Shown: one piece after another, positions 11,451 through 20,936 of the stretch
Position numbering within the stretch: position 1 is the first letter of the stretch
Layout of the letters: every line of letters starts with the position of its first letter
Source: Symbiodinium natans
Taxonomy: Eukaryota; Sar; Dinophyceae; Suessiales; Symbiodiniaceae
Length of the DNA: 64,000 bases
Reading direction: 5' to 3'
Assembly: GCA_905221605.1 (NCBI GenBank)
Contig: CAJNDS010001458.1
Coordinates: 60,001 to 124,000, forward strand
Notes under the pieces: model-generated
What the model saw: the letters and a program-made list of their open reading frames with translations, nothing else
Database searches by the model: none
What the model was told of the DNA's origin: nothing
Position numbers and translations under genes: made by a program

Positions 11451-12929
11451 CTACGGCTTCGTGTCGAAAGCATTCGTGGCTAAGGTTGGTGGAGCAGCTC
11501 CTTGGCTCGAGGCCTTTGGAGCATTCGCCCTCAAGTGCTTCCGGAGGTTGAAGAGGCCGGAGGACAGGTTGAGCAGGAAGAAAATGGAGTTGCAAACGAT
11601 CGTGATCCAAATCATCGTGGTCACGGCCGACTCCGCCGCGGCAAGCGCCTCGGTCATCCGGGCCTCGGCCTCCGTGGTCAGGGACATGGCGGTCTCGATG
11701 GCACGGGGCCGCTTCGTGGCCGAGTCCAGGCCTGGCGCCTCGATGACGTTGCACAGCGTGCCATTGGGAAGGCCAAGCGACGACGCGCATTCCGGCCGGC
11801 TCACCACCTGGCGGCTTCAATCTTCAGTGGTGGCGATGGCGGCGGGCGAGCGAGCGAGCGACGAGACAACAAGAACAAGCCCCTCTGAATCCCCTTCTCA
11901 CAACGCACACGCGCCTGGATCCCCATGGCAGCCGCGTTCAACTGGGCATGGACCTCGGCCTCGTTGCCACAGAGCTTCCTTCAGGGCTTCTTGCCGCCAG
12001 CTTGCAAGGGGATGGGCTGTAGGGACTAGGGTCTCGGGTCTATAAGGCTTAGGGTTTAGGGTTTAGGGTTTAGGGTCTAGGGTCTAGGGTTTAGGGTTTA
12101 GCGAGGCTTTAGGCGCGCACCCGGTGTATGGGCAGATGGCGGACTCCAGCTGCTCTGGCACCAGGGAGCCCCAGAGGAGTCCAGCTTTGGCACCAGACAG
12201 TCGCCTGTGCCGAGAGGGAGAGGAAAGCAAGGGCTAGTGCGATTAGTGGCACATCTCTGATTATTTCTGTGGGGGGCTGCAGTTTTCCCGGCCTTCGTAG
12301 GAGCCGCAGAACTGCTCAGACACCTGGTCGTTGCAGGACTCCATGCCCATGACCGAAGCGCATGTCTGCACCGTCTGGGTCATGCGACTATAGGTGACGG
12401 AGTAGCCGCGTGCCGTGGCTTCCGGAGCCAGGACTGCTAGAACGTCCTCCAAGACCCTTGCTGTCGCCACCTCCATCACCATCTCGCCCCGGCCACCGAT
12501 GGGGTAGACCGCATCGCCAACCAAGCGCGATGTGCCACTCTGCGAGTACGGCAAGCCGACGCCACCGCTGGCCATGTCCGTGGCGTTCGGAGCCAGCTCG
12601 ACAACCTCGAAACCTGCAGCCAAGGTGGTCATCTTCGCCTGGCCCGGGTTGGTGCAAGCAGTGGTGACCGTCTTGTTCACATAAAGGCCGTAGGGGGGAG
12701 ACCCGGGCAGCAGGCCCCGTCCCTCTGCGAGCGGGGAAGGCATGCTCAGGCCTGATAGCCTCAAGCCATCAGGGGGCGGCGTGGTGCACTCCATCGGCAC
12801 GTAGAAGGGCGTCCATCGCACTTTCTCCGTGATCCCCCAGATCAGGATTGTGAGGTTTAGTGGTGCTGCGCACAGCCCCACAATGGCCTGCACTTTGGGT
12901 GAGCAGCATCCCTTCTTGCAGCAGCCCAT
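11451..12929 (-). pseudogene. Array gene copy 6: one-base deletion in exon 2
   Basis: Exons by alignment: 12293-12929, 12121-12204, 11909-11978 and 11451-11807. Exon 2 is 84 nt where intact copies have 85: CACCAGGGGAGCC has become CACCAGGGAGCC near 12160. The spliced frame is lost after SSGAP, before the exon 4 membrane helix. Exon 1 and exon 4 remain clean. The same deletion is in copy 7, so it predates their duplication or was spread by conversion. Confidence 0.7.
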
Positions 12930-13531
12930 GGCTTAAGGGCACCAGGTGTTGGGGCGGTTGGGGTATACTGGGGCGGCTTTGAGAGCAGGATGGCTACAGT
13001 AGTGCTACAGTGCGAAACCACAAACTCCCTACTGAGCATATTTTGAATTTTGAAATTTCCCCACACACATCCTACACGTCCTAAGCTTCCCCTGTATCTC
13101 AATACTGATGTAGGTAGGCTTTCGCCCAGACCACGTCGCCACATTTTGCGCCAAGCCTTTCCAAGATCGTGAAGCGGATCGTTGGGAAGCTGGGAAGAAA
13201 GGATCTCCCCCGTGCGTGCAAATCTGCTGAAGACCATCGCGAAAGAGGGCGCGGGCAGCTTTGCTGTCCGACGCAGCTGTCGAAGGGCCAACGCTGTATC
13301 AGAAGCTCCGGAGCTGGAAAGCATCCGGCACAAAACTGGCGCTTGCAAGGGAAGGGATCCAGATCGATAAGCTGCACTCTCAGTTGCACTCTCACCTAAG
13401 ACCAACTTACATGTTGGAAGCCACGAGGACAGCGATTGCAAATCTTCGCGCGACCCACAGAGTTGAGCTGCATCCCCTCCAAAACGAACTACGAATTTGG
13501 CCCCGGTGCAAAACCCCTGCTATCCCCAGCT

Positions 13532-15010
13532 CTACGCCTTAGTGTCGAAATCATTCGTGGCTAAGGTTGGTGGAGCAGCTCCTTGGCTCGAGGCCTTTGG
13601 AGCATTCGCCCTCAAGTGCTTCCGGAGGTTGAAGAGGCCGGAGGACAGGTTGAGCAGGAAGAAAATGGAGTTGCAAACGATCGTGATCCAAATCATCGTG
13701 GTCACGGCCGACTCCGCCGCGGCAAGAGCCTCGGTCATCCGGGCTTCGGCCTCCGTGGTCAGCGACATGGCGGTCTCGATGGCACGGGGCCGCTTCGTGG
13801 CCGAGTCCAGGCCTGGCGCCTCGATGACGTTGCACAGCGTGCCATTGGGAAGGCCAAGCGACGACGCGCATTCCGGCCGGCTCACCACCTGGCGGCTTCA
13901 ATCTTCAGTGGTGGCGATGGCGGCGGGCGAGCGAGCGAGCGACGAGACAACAAGAACAAGCCCCTCTGAATCCCCTTCTCACAACGCACACGCGCCTGGA
14001 TCCCCATGGCAGCCGCGTTCAACTGGGCATGGACCTCGGCCTCGTTGCCACAGAGCTTCCTTCAGGGCTTCTTGCCGCCAGCTTGCAAGGGGATGGGCTG
14101 TAGGGACTAGGGTCTCGGGTCTATAAGGCTTAGGGTTTAGGGTTTAGGGTTTAGGGTCTAGGGTCTAGGGTTTAGGGTTTAGCGAGGCTTTAGGCGCGCA
14201 CCCGGTGTATGGGCAGATGGCGGACTCCAGCTGCTCTGGCACCAGGGAGCCCCAGAGGAGTCCAGCTTTGGCACCAGACAGTCGCCTGTGCCGAGAGGGA
14301 GAGGAAAGCAAGGGCTAGTGCGATTAGTGGCACATCTCTGATTATTTCTGTGGGGGGCTGCAGTTTTCCCGGCCTTCGTAGGAGCCGCAGAACTGCTCAG
14401 ACACCTGGTCGTTGCAGGACTCCATGCCCATGACCGAAGCGCATGTCTGCACCGTCTGGGTCATGCGACTATAGGTGACGGAGTAGCCGCGTGCCGTGGC
14501 TTCCGGAGCCAGGACTGCTAGAACGTCCTCCAAGACCCTTGCTGTCGCCACCTCCATCACCATCTCGCCCCGGCCACCGATGGGGTAGACCGCATCGCCA
14601 ACCAAGCGCGATGTGCCACTCTGCGAGTACGGCAAGCCGACGCCACCGCTGGCCATGTCCGTGGCGTTCGGAGCCAGCTCGACAACCTCGAAACCTGCAG
14701 CCAAGGTGGTCATCTTCGCCTGGCCTGGGTTGGTGCAAGCAGTGGTGACCGTCTTGTTCACATAAAGGCCGTAGGGGGGAGACCCGGGCAGCAGCCCCCT
14801 TCCCTCTGCGAGCGGGGACGGCATGCTCAGGCCTGATAGCCTCAAGCCATCAGGGGGCGGCGTGGTGCACTCCATTGGCACGTAGAAGGGCGTCCATCGC
14901 ACTTTCTCCGTGATCCCCCAGACCAGGATTGTGAGGTTTAGTGGTGCTGCGCACAGCCCCACAATGGCCTGCACTTTGGGTGAGCAGCATCCCTTCTTGC
15001 AGCAGCCCAT
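13532..15010 (-). pseudogene. Array gene copy 7: same exon 2 deletion as copy 6
   Basis: Exons by alignment: 14374-15010, 14202-14285, 13990-14059 and 13532-13888. Exon 2 carries the same one-base deletion as copy 6 and intron 2 is nearly identical to that of copy 6. Exon 1 has an Ile-to-Val change in the first hydrophobic segment. This is the 5'-most unit of array 1; its upstream similarity to the other units fades just past 15,075. Confidence 0.7.
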
Positions 15011-15102
15011 GGCTCAAGGGCAACCAGGTGTTGGGGCGGTTGGGGTATGCTGGGGCGGCTTTGAGAGCAGGATGGCTACCGTGCCTACAGCGGCTACAGC
15101 GG

Positions 15103-15265
15103 CTACAGAGGGACCCCGACATGACCCTTGCACATCCACATGCTCTTGCCAAGAGCATCAAGCACCAGCCCCTGCCCAGATGCCTCGACGATGCTGAGGA
15201 TTTCATCCTTGTCACGCTGGTCATTCCGGTAGGTGGAGATGCTCTCGATGATGCGCTGATCCACC
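15103..15265 (-). CDS. Terminal exon of an unrecognised gene
   Basis: After a CAG|G acceptor at 15,266/15,265 an open frame of 53 codons ends at a TAG at 15,103-15,105. It begins VDQRIIESISTYRND and ends MCKGHVGVPL, a soluble, charged composition typical of real coding sequence. It lies about 30 bp from the edge of array 1, so the gene ends just upstream of the array. Upstream exons probably lie between 15.3 and 20.1 kb. Family unknown. Confidence 0.45.
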
Positions 15266-15617
15266 CTGGGCCAGCGGGACCGAAGTGGGAGAGTTGCAAC
15301 GTCTTTCACGTGCACCCGTATGGGTCAGAAGCGCATCTGGGGCCCGAGTTAGCCTATAGCTGTGGCACTGGAGACCATGCGCATTGAGGACCCGGCTCGT
15401 GAAATGGAGGGTCCAGCGTGGTCGACATGACGTATCAACTCGCAAACCATTGCAAACTGCAACAGCAACAGCTTATGAAGCAATAGTCAGTATGAATCTT
15501 GCTCTGACAAAGGCAGGCTCTGATCTGCGAATGTGCGCGCCATTGTCGAGTCGGAGCCTTCCGCACGCTCTCGGCCACGGCATGACTTGCCAACAAAGGG
15601 GTGCTCATGCTGCTGCT
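15266..15617. other. No confident gene
   Basis: Unique sequence with short open frames on both strands, none with a recognisable motif. It may contain intron sequence of the gene ending at 15,103. Confidence 0.4.
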
Positions 15618-15670
15618 AAACCCTAAACCCTAAACCCTAGACCCTAAACTCTAAACCCTAAACCCTAAAC
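15618..15670. repeat. Telomere-like tract (CCCTAAA)n
   Basis: Seven heptamers, two degenerate (CCCTAGA, CTCTAAA). Confidence 0.9.
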
Positions 15671-15758
15671 AGGGTCAGAAGGGCTCCCCCTTCGAGAAAA
15701 GGAAACCAACCCCAGGAACCCCGAAACCCCCGCCATGGCCAGAACTGAACATGAGACC

Positions 15759-15882
15759 CTAACAGGCCATAATTTTGACAGGGTTTTGGGGGTGTTTGGT
15801 TTTCAGGGGACCATACTAACAGGCCATAATTAGAACAGGGTTTGGGGGGTTATTGTGGTATGGTTCTAAGGGGACCATACTA
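15759..15882. repeat. Two degenerate direct repeats of about 57 bp plus a hairpin
   Basis: CTAACAGGCCATAATT starts at 15,759 and again at about 15,816, followed in both cases by a GACAGGG/AACAGGG and G-rich stretch and ending in GGGACCATACTA. At 15,856-15,879 GTATGGT and ACCATAC form an inverted pair. Confidence 0.7.
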
Positions 15883-15930
15883 GTCGCACTTATTCCGTCC
15901 CTAGATATTAAGTCCCTACGAATGGGGTTC

Positions 15931-15932
<2 letters not shown>

Positions 15933-15969
<37 letters not shown>

Positions 15970-15982
15970 GGGGGGAGGGGGG
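15933..15982. repeat. Poly-G tract, 36 consecutive G then G6AG6
   Basis: A 36-base G homopolymer followed by A-interrupted G runs. It could form G-quadruplex structure or stall polymerase; its exact length in the assembly is doubtful. Confidence 0.9.
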
Positions 15983-16137
15983 TTCCCCAAGTTCTTTTTT
16001 GAGGCTTGGGCAGCTTGGAGTATTTGTGTGTGTGACGCGCTCCGTTTGATTCTGAGCCTGGCCTCCCACTAAATTCAAGACTCCTGCAACTTCGTGCTCA
16101 ATGGAGGCCTACACTTGATGGAGTCAATCTACAGCGA

Positions 16138-16204
16138 ACCCTAAACCCCAAACCCTGAACCCTAAACCCTAAACCCTAAACCCCAAACCCCAAACCCTAA
16201 ACCC
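16138..16204. repeat. Telomere-like tract, CCCTAAA with CCCCAAA variants
   Basis: Nine heptamers, several changed to CCCCAAA or CCCTGAA. Confidence 0.9.
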
Positions 16205-16359
16205 ACGCACGGTGTAAGGACTCGAACATTGGTCAACCCCTGGCAAGATGTTGATTGCACCCAAGCCGCTCAAGGTGGCGCAGCCCTCCCCCATTCGGGG
16301 GATGGACGGGACCCTAGACTCTGGCTGCAATTCATCCCTTCCCCCCAACATCACAATCA

Positions 16360-16442
16360 CCCCCCCGAATATTCAATACCCCCATTATTGGTAGAGTCTA
16401 ACCCCCCCCCCCCCCAACATTCAATACCCCCATTGTTGGTAG
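16360..16442. repeat. Short tandem duplication with C-rich spacer
   Basis: ATTCAATACCCCCATT followed by TTGGTAG occurs twice about 52 bp apart, separated by a run of 14 C. Confidence 0.75.
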
Positions 16443-16538
16443 CGTGTAGTGTATGGGAAAAATCCATAAATTCGGGGGAGGGGATTACCCCCGGCAGTCG
16501 CCAGCAAGTTGGCGAACTGAAAGAATCATTGGTGTGCA

Positions 16539-16955
16539 ATGCCTACACACAGGTATCTTGAGCCCTGTCTCAGTGAAGGCTCCACACTTTTGCCACGGTT
16601 CTGGTATTCCATGGCGCGCCTAGCTGGGGAGCTGTTCTTAAGCACCCTTGTGCAAGGGGCTCTACGAGCAAGTTGCCTAAGGCGGGATGCGAAGAAGAAC
16701 CCCGGGCCCAGGTACAGGTACGCCTATGGGGAGGAACACCGAGACAGGCTCAGACTGATTGCAACGCCTGGCTTCGACGGGTCGACATCTGTCGACACCC
16801 AGCCGAGCGAAAGTGGCTGTGATGATTCGTGCTCGCAACAAGTTGGAGGCAACGTGCGATGCGGGAATGTTTCGACTCCCAAAGCCTTCCGAGGCCTCAT
16901 GATAGCTGACGTAGCCTCGCGCTTGCCATGTGCAGCTGCATCGCACTTGCAATAA
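16539..16955 (+). CDS. Plus-strand ORF with a degenerate 2A-like motif
   Basis: An open frame of 138 codons carries RRDAKKNPGPRYRY in its middle. The invariant D, N, P, G and P of the 2A ribosome-skipping motif (D-V/I-E-x-N-P-G-P) are at the correct spacing, but V/I is Ala and E is Lys, so skipping activity is doubtful. A moderately hydrophobic stretch with leucines (LAGELFLSTLVQGALRASCL) precedes it, as in active 2A sequences. Such motifs occur at the N-termini of some non-LTR retrotransposon proteins, so this may be the 5' remnant of one. No reverse transcriptase follows in the window, and it is on the opposite strand to the genes around it. Confidence 0.35.
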   Translation: MPTHRYLEPCLSEGSTLLPRFWYSMARLAGELFLSTLVQGALRASCLRRDAKKNPGPRYRYAYGEEHRDRLRLIATPGFDGSTSVDTQPSESGCDDSCSQQVGGNVRCGNVSTPKAFRGLMIADVASRLPCAAASHLQ

Positions 16956-16959
16956 CATG

Positions 16960-17550
16960 GGTCATGCAACCTAATTGGGTGCAAAGATTCTAGGCCTTGT
17001 CACCCGCAGACGGAGGGCACGCACGCAATGATGGTTGAAAGGAGGAGCAACCTCAAAGCCACTCTGGAACGATGGGCCCCTCAACAAGGTAATTCATGTT
17101 TCGGGACGAGACCTCACTGCAAACACGAAACCCTGTACCCTGTAACCCCTAAACCCTTAACCCGAACCTCACACTGCCTAAACCCTAAACCCTGAAGCCT
17201 AAACCACCCAAACCCCCTAAGCCTTAAACCCTAAACCCTAAACATCCCTCAACCCTCAACCCTAAACCGCCTAAACCCCAACCTCCTCCACTCCCCCTTT
17301 CTGGCCGCCGCCGAAGAAAAGGCCCTTCAGGATGGGCCATTCGGCCCTACAAGCCCCACAACCAACCCTGTAAAGGGCCTATACCCTAAACCCTAAACCC
17401 TAAACCCGAAACCCTAAACCCTAAACCCTAAACCCCAAACCCCAAACCCTAAACCCTAGCCCTAAACCCTAAACCCTGAACCCTCTAAAGAGCCTTTTGA
17501 AGGGGTGATAGGGCATAATCGCACATGCTGGCTCAGGAAGGCTCATCCAC
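16960..17550. other. Telomere-like repeats and short unique islands
   Basis: CCCTAAA-type tracts at about 17,130-17,280 (degenerate) and 17,378-17,490 (cleaner) surround short unique stretches. No gene is supported here. Confidence 0.6.
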
Positions 17551-17580
17551 CTCCGGCTTCTTTATCACGCCCAGGCAGGC
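17551..17580 (-). CDS. Candidate 30-nt micro-exon between inverted telomere-like tracts
   Basis: Sense strand GAG|GCCTGC...CCGGAG|GTGGAT has an AG|G acceptor and GT donor and encodes ACLGVIKKPE in phase 0. It sits between a CCCTAAA tract on the left (17,378-17,490) and a TTTAGGG tract on the right (17,615 on), the arrangement seen around the LRR exons. The open frame extends a little to both sides, so the limits are uncertain. Confidence 0.35.
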
Positions 17581-17614
17581 CTCAAACACCGGACCATGCT
17601 CACGGTTTCGGGTG

Positions 17615-17848
17615 TCGGGTTTAGGGTTATAGGGTTTAGGGCTGTAGGGTTTAGGGTTTAGGGTTTAGGGTTTAGGGTTTAGGGTTTTAGGGTTTTAGGG
17701 TCTTAGGGTTTTAGGGTTTTAGGGTTTTAGGGTTTTAGGGTTTTAGGGTTTTAGGGTTTTAGGGTTTTAGGGTTTTAGGGTTTTAGGGTTTTGGGGTTTT
17801 GGGGTTTTAGGGTTTTAGGGTTTTAGGGTTTTAGGGTTTTAGGGTTTG
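17615..17848. repeat. TTTAGGG tract grading into an octamer (TTTTAGGG)n block
   Basis: Starts as degenerate TTTAGGG heptamers and changes at about 17,683 into some 20 copies of the octamer TTTTAGGG, with a few TTTTGGGG. Confidence 0.95.
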
Positions 17849-19267
17849 GCAATCCTGTCCCGTGAAGGTTCAATTTCAGGGCGTACAGAAATCGCTGCCC
17901 AAAAAGATGGGCCTCTTTCATATCGGCAATTTTTTATGGATGAACCTTCCTTAGACAAGTCCCAAAAGCTTCGAAGGCTTAAACCCCTAAAGCCCTAAAC
18001 CCCTAAACTCCGAAACCCCTAAACCCCTACCCAGAGCTTTTACGGCTTAAACCCCTAAACCCTAAACCCGAAGCCGCGCCCTAAACCCTAAACCCTAAAG
18101 CCCCTACACCCCAGAGACTTCCCCAGGCCCTGAATGCCCACAGCCCCGTAGCCCGTGCAGACGGCGGGCCGGCACCAACGCCCCCAGCATCCTAAAGCCT
18201 GAGCTGGCTTTAGGGCTCACAAGGGCTTAGGGTTTGGGGTTTAGGGCGTAGGGTTTAGGGCTTAGGGTTTGGGGTTTAGGGTTGGGGGTTTTGGGGTCCA
18301 TGGTGTGGGCTGTTGGCATGCCAGATCTCGGCAGAAGGCTTGAGAGGAGGGCTGCAAACTTGGGATTTAGGGTTTCGCGTTTCGGGGCTGGGGAGGGTTG
18401 AGGGCTTAGTGCTGAGGAGGCTGAGGGCTTGGTGTTGTTCTGGCCTTGGTACGGTGCAGGGTTTAGGGTTTCGGGTTCGGTATGGTCTTGGGTAGGGCCT
18501 AGGGCTTCAAGTGGTTTATCCGCCGACCCCTTGCGCTAGTGGAGGCATAAATAGCTAGATACATGACAGAGACATAGATACATAGATAGATTGTAAGCTG
18601 CAGTAAAACCCCAAACCCCCACCGCCCTCACTGCCCCCCGCGCCCTCGGCGCCCTCGGCGCCCCGAGCAGTAAAGGGCTCCAGTGCAGCCCAAACCAAAA
18701 CTTGGAGTTGTAGGTTGTGGGCTACGGGTGGGCATCCTTAACCCGGAAGCCAGACGAGGGTTGAGGGGGTTTAGGGTTGAGGGGTTTGTCGGGGTTTAAG
18801 GGTTACCTCAGACACCCCCGATGCTCGAACCGCACGTGAGGCGTTCGCTTTCATTCCTGGTGAAAAGCGGCAGCTGTCCAACTGCGACCCGTCTTCTGTT
18901 ACACCGGGTGGAGATGGCCGAGCACGTCAAGAGGTTGCTCAGGATGCAAGGCTTTAGGGTTATAAGGTTTAGGGCTCACACTCTCCGAACAGAACCGCCG
19001 CATTCCTCCAGACCTGTCAGCCGAAAAAGTCCGATCACCTCAACATGTGAAACCCAGACCTGCAAGCCCGCGCAGCAAGCTTCACTGATTCCCCAAACCC
19101 CAAAATTCCCAAATCACAGCGACAAGACTCTGCAAAGACCCGAATCCCCTAAACCCTGAAAAGAAACACCGAAACCCTGAAGCCCCTCAAACCCCAAACA
19201 CTAAACCCTAAACCCTAAATCCATGCGCCGCGATGTGGATACCGGCCATGGCTGCTTGGAAAACGGG
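17849..19267. other. Degenerate telomere-like sequence, no confident gene
   Basis: Unique islands (such as 17,850-17,980, 18,110-18,200 and 18,810-19,020) between CCCTAAA- or TTTAGGG-like stretches. The plus-strand open frame 18,821-19,159 runs out of unique sequence into repeat and is not convincing. Nothing else stands out. Confidence 0.5.
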
Positions 19268-19472
19268 GACCCTAAACCCTAAACCCTACAGCCCTAAACC
19301 CTATAACCTATAACCCTAAACCCTAAACCCTAAACCCTAAACCCTAAACCCTAAACCCTAAACCCCTAAACCCCTAAACCCCTAAACCCCTAAACCCCTA
19401 AACCCCCTAACCCTAAACCCCTAAACCCCTCAACCCCTCAACCCCTCAACCCCTAGACCCCCATCCTTGCGA
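19268..19472. repeat. Telomere-like tract: CCCTAAA, then CCCCTAAA and CCCCTCAA
   Basis: Heptamers at 19,268-19,365, then octamers CCCCTAAA and CCCCTCAA up to about 19,472. Variant types are grouped rather than mixed. Confidence 0.9.
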
Positions 19473-19540
19473 CTGGGGAGCTGGTCCTGGGCTTCTTGGC
19501 GGTCAGCGTCTTCGGGGAGTCGATGTCGCCCTTTGGGCAG
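19468..19540 (-). CDS. Candidate exon, unrecognised
   Basis: After AAAG|GGCGACATC on the minus strand the frame reads GDIDSPKTLTAKKPRTSSP, hydrophilic and basic. It lies directly right of a CCCTAAA-type tract. It could belong to the same gene as the exons at 20,101, 17,551 and 15,103. Limits are approximate. Confidence 0.3.
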
Positions 19541-19901
19541 AATGCTGAGGAGTTCGGAGGGTTTTGGGGGGGTTCGATTTAAGGTTAAGGGGTTAGTTTA
19601 GGGGTGAGGGAAGTACTGGCGGGAAATATTGTGCAGCAAACCTGCAATGGACTTCGGGAGCGGGGGGGGGGTGGGTAGGGGGGGTTGTCACGGTCTCTGG
19701 GGCACTTGTAACCCTACTGTGGAAGGCCCGTGAAGCTTCAAGTGAGTGCTCCCTTCGCTTAGGTTGTACATCAACAGGATCCTGTACCCCTGAATTGCCC
19801 ACGTGCCATCAGACTTTTCGGAGGCGCTCATTGCCTAGGTGCCTTTCAGCCCGAAAAGATCCTCTTAAGCCCAATACACGGAAAACATGAAAATCCAACG
19901 A

Positions 19902-20026
19902 CCTCTTTGGTCAGTTCTCCAAGTTCTGGTCCCTTTTTGGGGGCACCCTACATACAAGTAAGAGGGGCCCCCCGATAAGAAAGGACCCCAACAAGGGACC
20001 ATCTTGAAGAGAGCTGACCATCTTAC
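19902..20026. mobile_element. MITE-like palindromic element M1
   Basis: Imperfect terminal inverted repeats of about 44 bp (19,902-19,946 and 19,981-20,026; core TGGTCAG...GGTCCCTT and its complement) around a 35-bp centre. No coding capacity. Confidence 0.65.
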
Positions 20027-20100
20027 TTCAGCCTAAACCCTAAACCCTAAACCCTAAACCCTAAACCCACGGCGGAATCTGCTGGCGCTCCGCTCCCCAC

Positions 20101-20129
20101 CTGGCTCGGCTCGGTTGGAGGCTGAAGGC
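20101..20129 (-). CDS. Candidate 29-nt micro-exon
   Basis: Sense strand GCGAG|GCCTTC...GCCAG|GTGGGG, an AG|G acceptor and a GT donor, encodes AFSLQPSRA. It is flanked left by CCCTAAA (20,033-20,066) and right by TTTAGGG (20,184-20,252), the same inverted arrangement as the LRR exons. The open frame extends beyond both limits, so a longer exon is possible. Confidence 0.3.
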
Positions 20130-20183
20130 CTCGCTGGCGTCGTCATGCTTCATCAGTTTGGTGTTCAGGGTTCTTGTATCCTG

Positions 20184-20252
20184 GTTTAGGGTTTAGGGTT
20201 TAGGGTTTAGGGCTTAGGGCTTAGGGCTTAGGGCTTAGGATTTAGGGTTATT
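20184..20252. repeat. TTTAGGG/CTTAGGG tract
   Basis: Four TTTAGGG followed by five CTTAGGG heptamers. Confidence 0.9.
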
Positions 20253-20337
20253 GAGGTGTAGGGCATCTTGGTGTTCTCAGAGATTGCTGGCCCTCATGCG
20301 TCGGCTGCTCATGGTGTTCCACCTACACATAGACATC

Positions 20338-20361
20338 ACACACACACACACACACACACAC
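20338..20361. repeat. (CA)n microsatellite
   Basis: About 12 CA units at the left border of the second array region. The next 175 bases to about 20,536 are unique, with no supported gene. Confidence 0.95.
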
Positions 20362-20936
20362 CTGTCAGACCTCCCCTATGTCGAATCTCTCCCATCCCAA
20401 CCCGCCTGACTCAGCGCTCGTAGGGGCTGAGGCGGCCCGCTCCTCTTGGACCACTTTCGGGGTCTGTTGTGAACCCTCTAGTCTACCCGAAGCTCTTGCT
20501 GAAGGCTTCTTGCTAAAGATTCGTTCCTGCAGGGCCCAGACCACTTCACCCAGACCATGTCGCCACATTTTGGTTGGGAAGAGATCTCCCCCTGCGCGTG
20601 CAAATTTGACACCGCTCCAAAGGAGCAGAAGCTTGAAGACCATCGCGAAAGAGGGCGCGGGCAGCTTTGCTGTCCGACGCAGCCGTCGAAGGGCCAACGC
20701 TGTATCAGAAGCTCCGGAGCTGGAAAGCATCCGGCACAAAACTGGCGCTTGCAGGGGAAGGGATCCAGATCGAAAAGTTGCACTCTCAGCTGCACTCTCA
20801 CCTAAGACCAACTTACATGTTGGAAGCCACGAGGACAGCGATTGCAAGCCTTCGTGCGACTCACAGAGTTGAGCTGGGTCCCCTCCAAAACGAACTACGA
20901 ATTTGCCCCCGTGCAAAACCCCTGCTATCCCCGGCT

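Larger units (their letters stand above)
464..15075 (-). repeat. Tandem gene array 1: seven units of about 2.1 kb
   Basis: Seven direct repeats with periods of 2081-2121 bp, judged from the start codons at 2360, 4474, 6572, 8692, 10813, 12929 and 15010. Each unit has a four-exon minus-strand gene of about 1.47 kb and a spacer of about 0.65 kb. Identity is very high in exons; differences cluster in intron 1, intron 2 and a GAGC-rich stretch of intron 3. Units 6 and 7 are the most alike and share the same exon 2 deletion. The left edge falls near 464, where unit-like sequence begins; the right edge is near 15,075, about 65 bp upstream of the seventh start codon. Unidirectional tandem gene arrays are typical of dinoflagellate genomes. 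Confidence 0.95.

Noticed and set aside
16205-16300. tRNA-like stretch with GTTCGAGTCC on the minus strand
   Set aside because: The bases around the TTCGA loop do not pair into a T-stem and no acceptor or anticodon stem can be drawn.
17615-17848. CRISPR-like regular repeats
   Set aside because: Repeats are 7-8 bp without spacers and the genome is eukaryotic.
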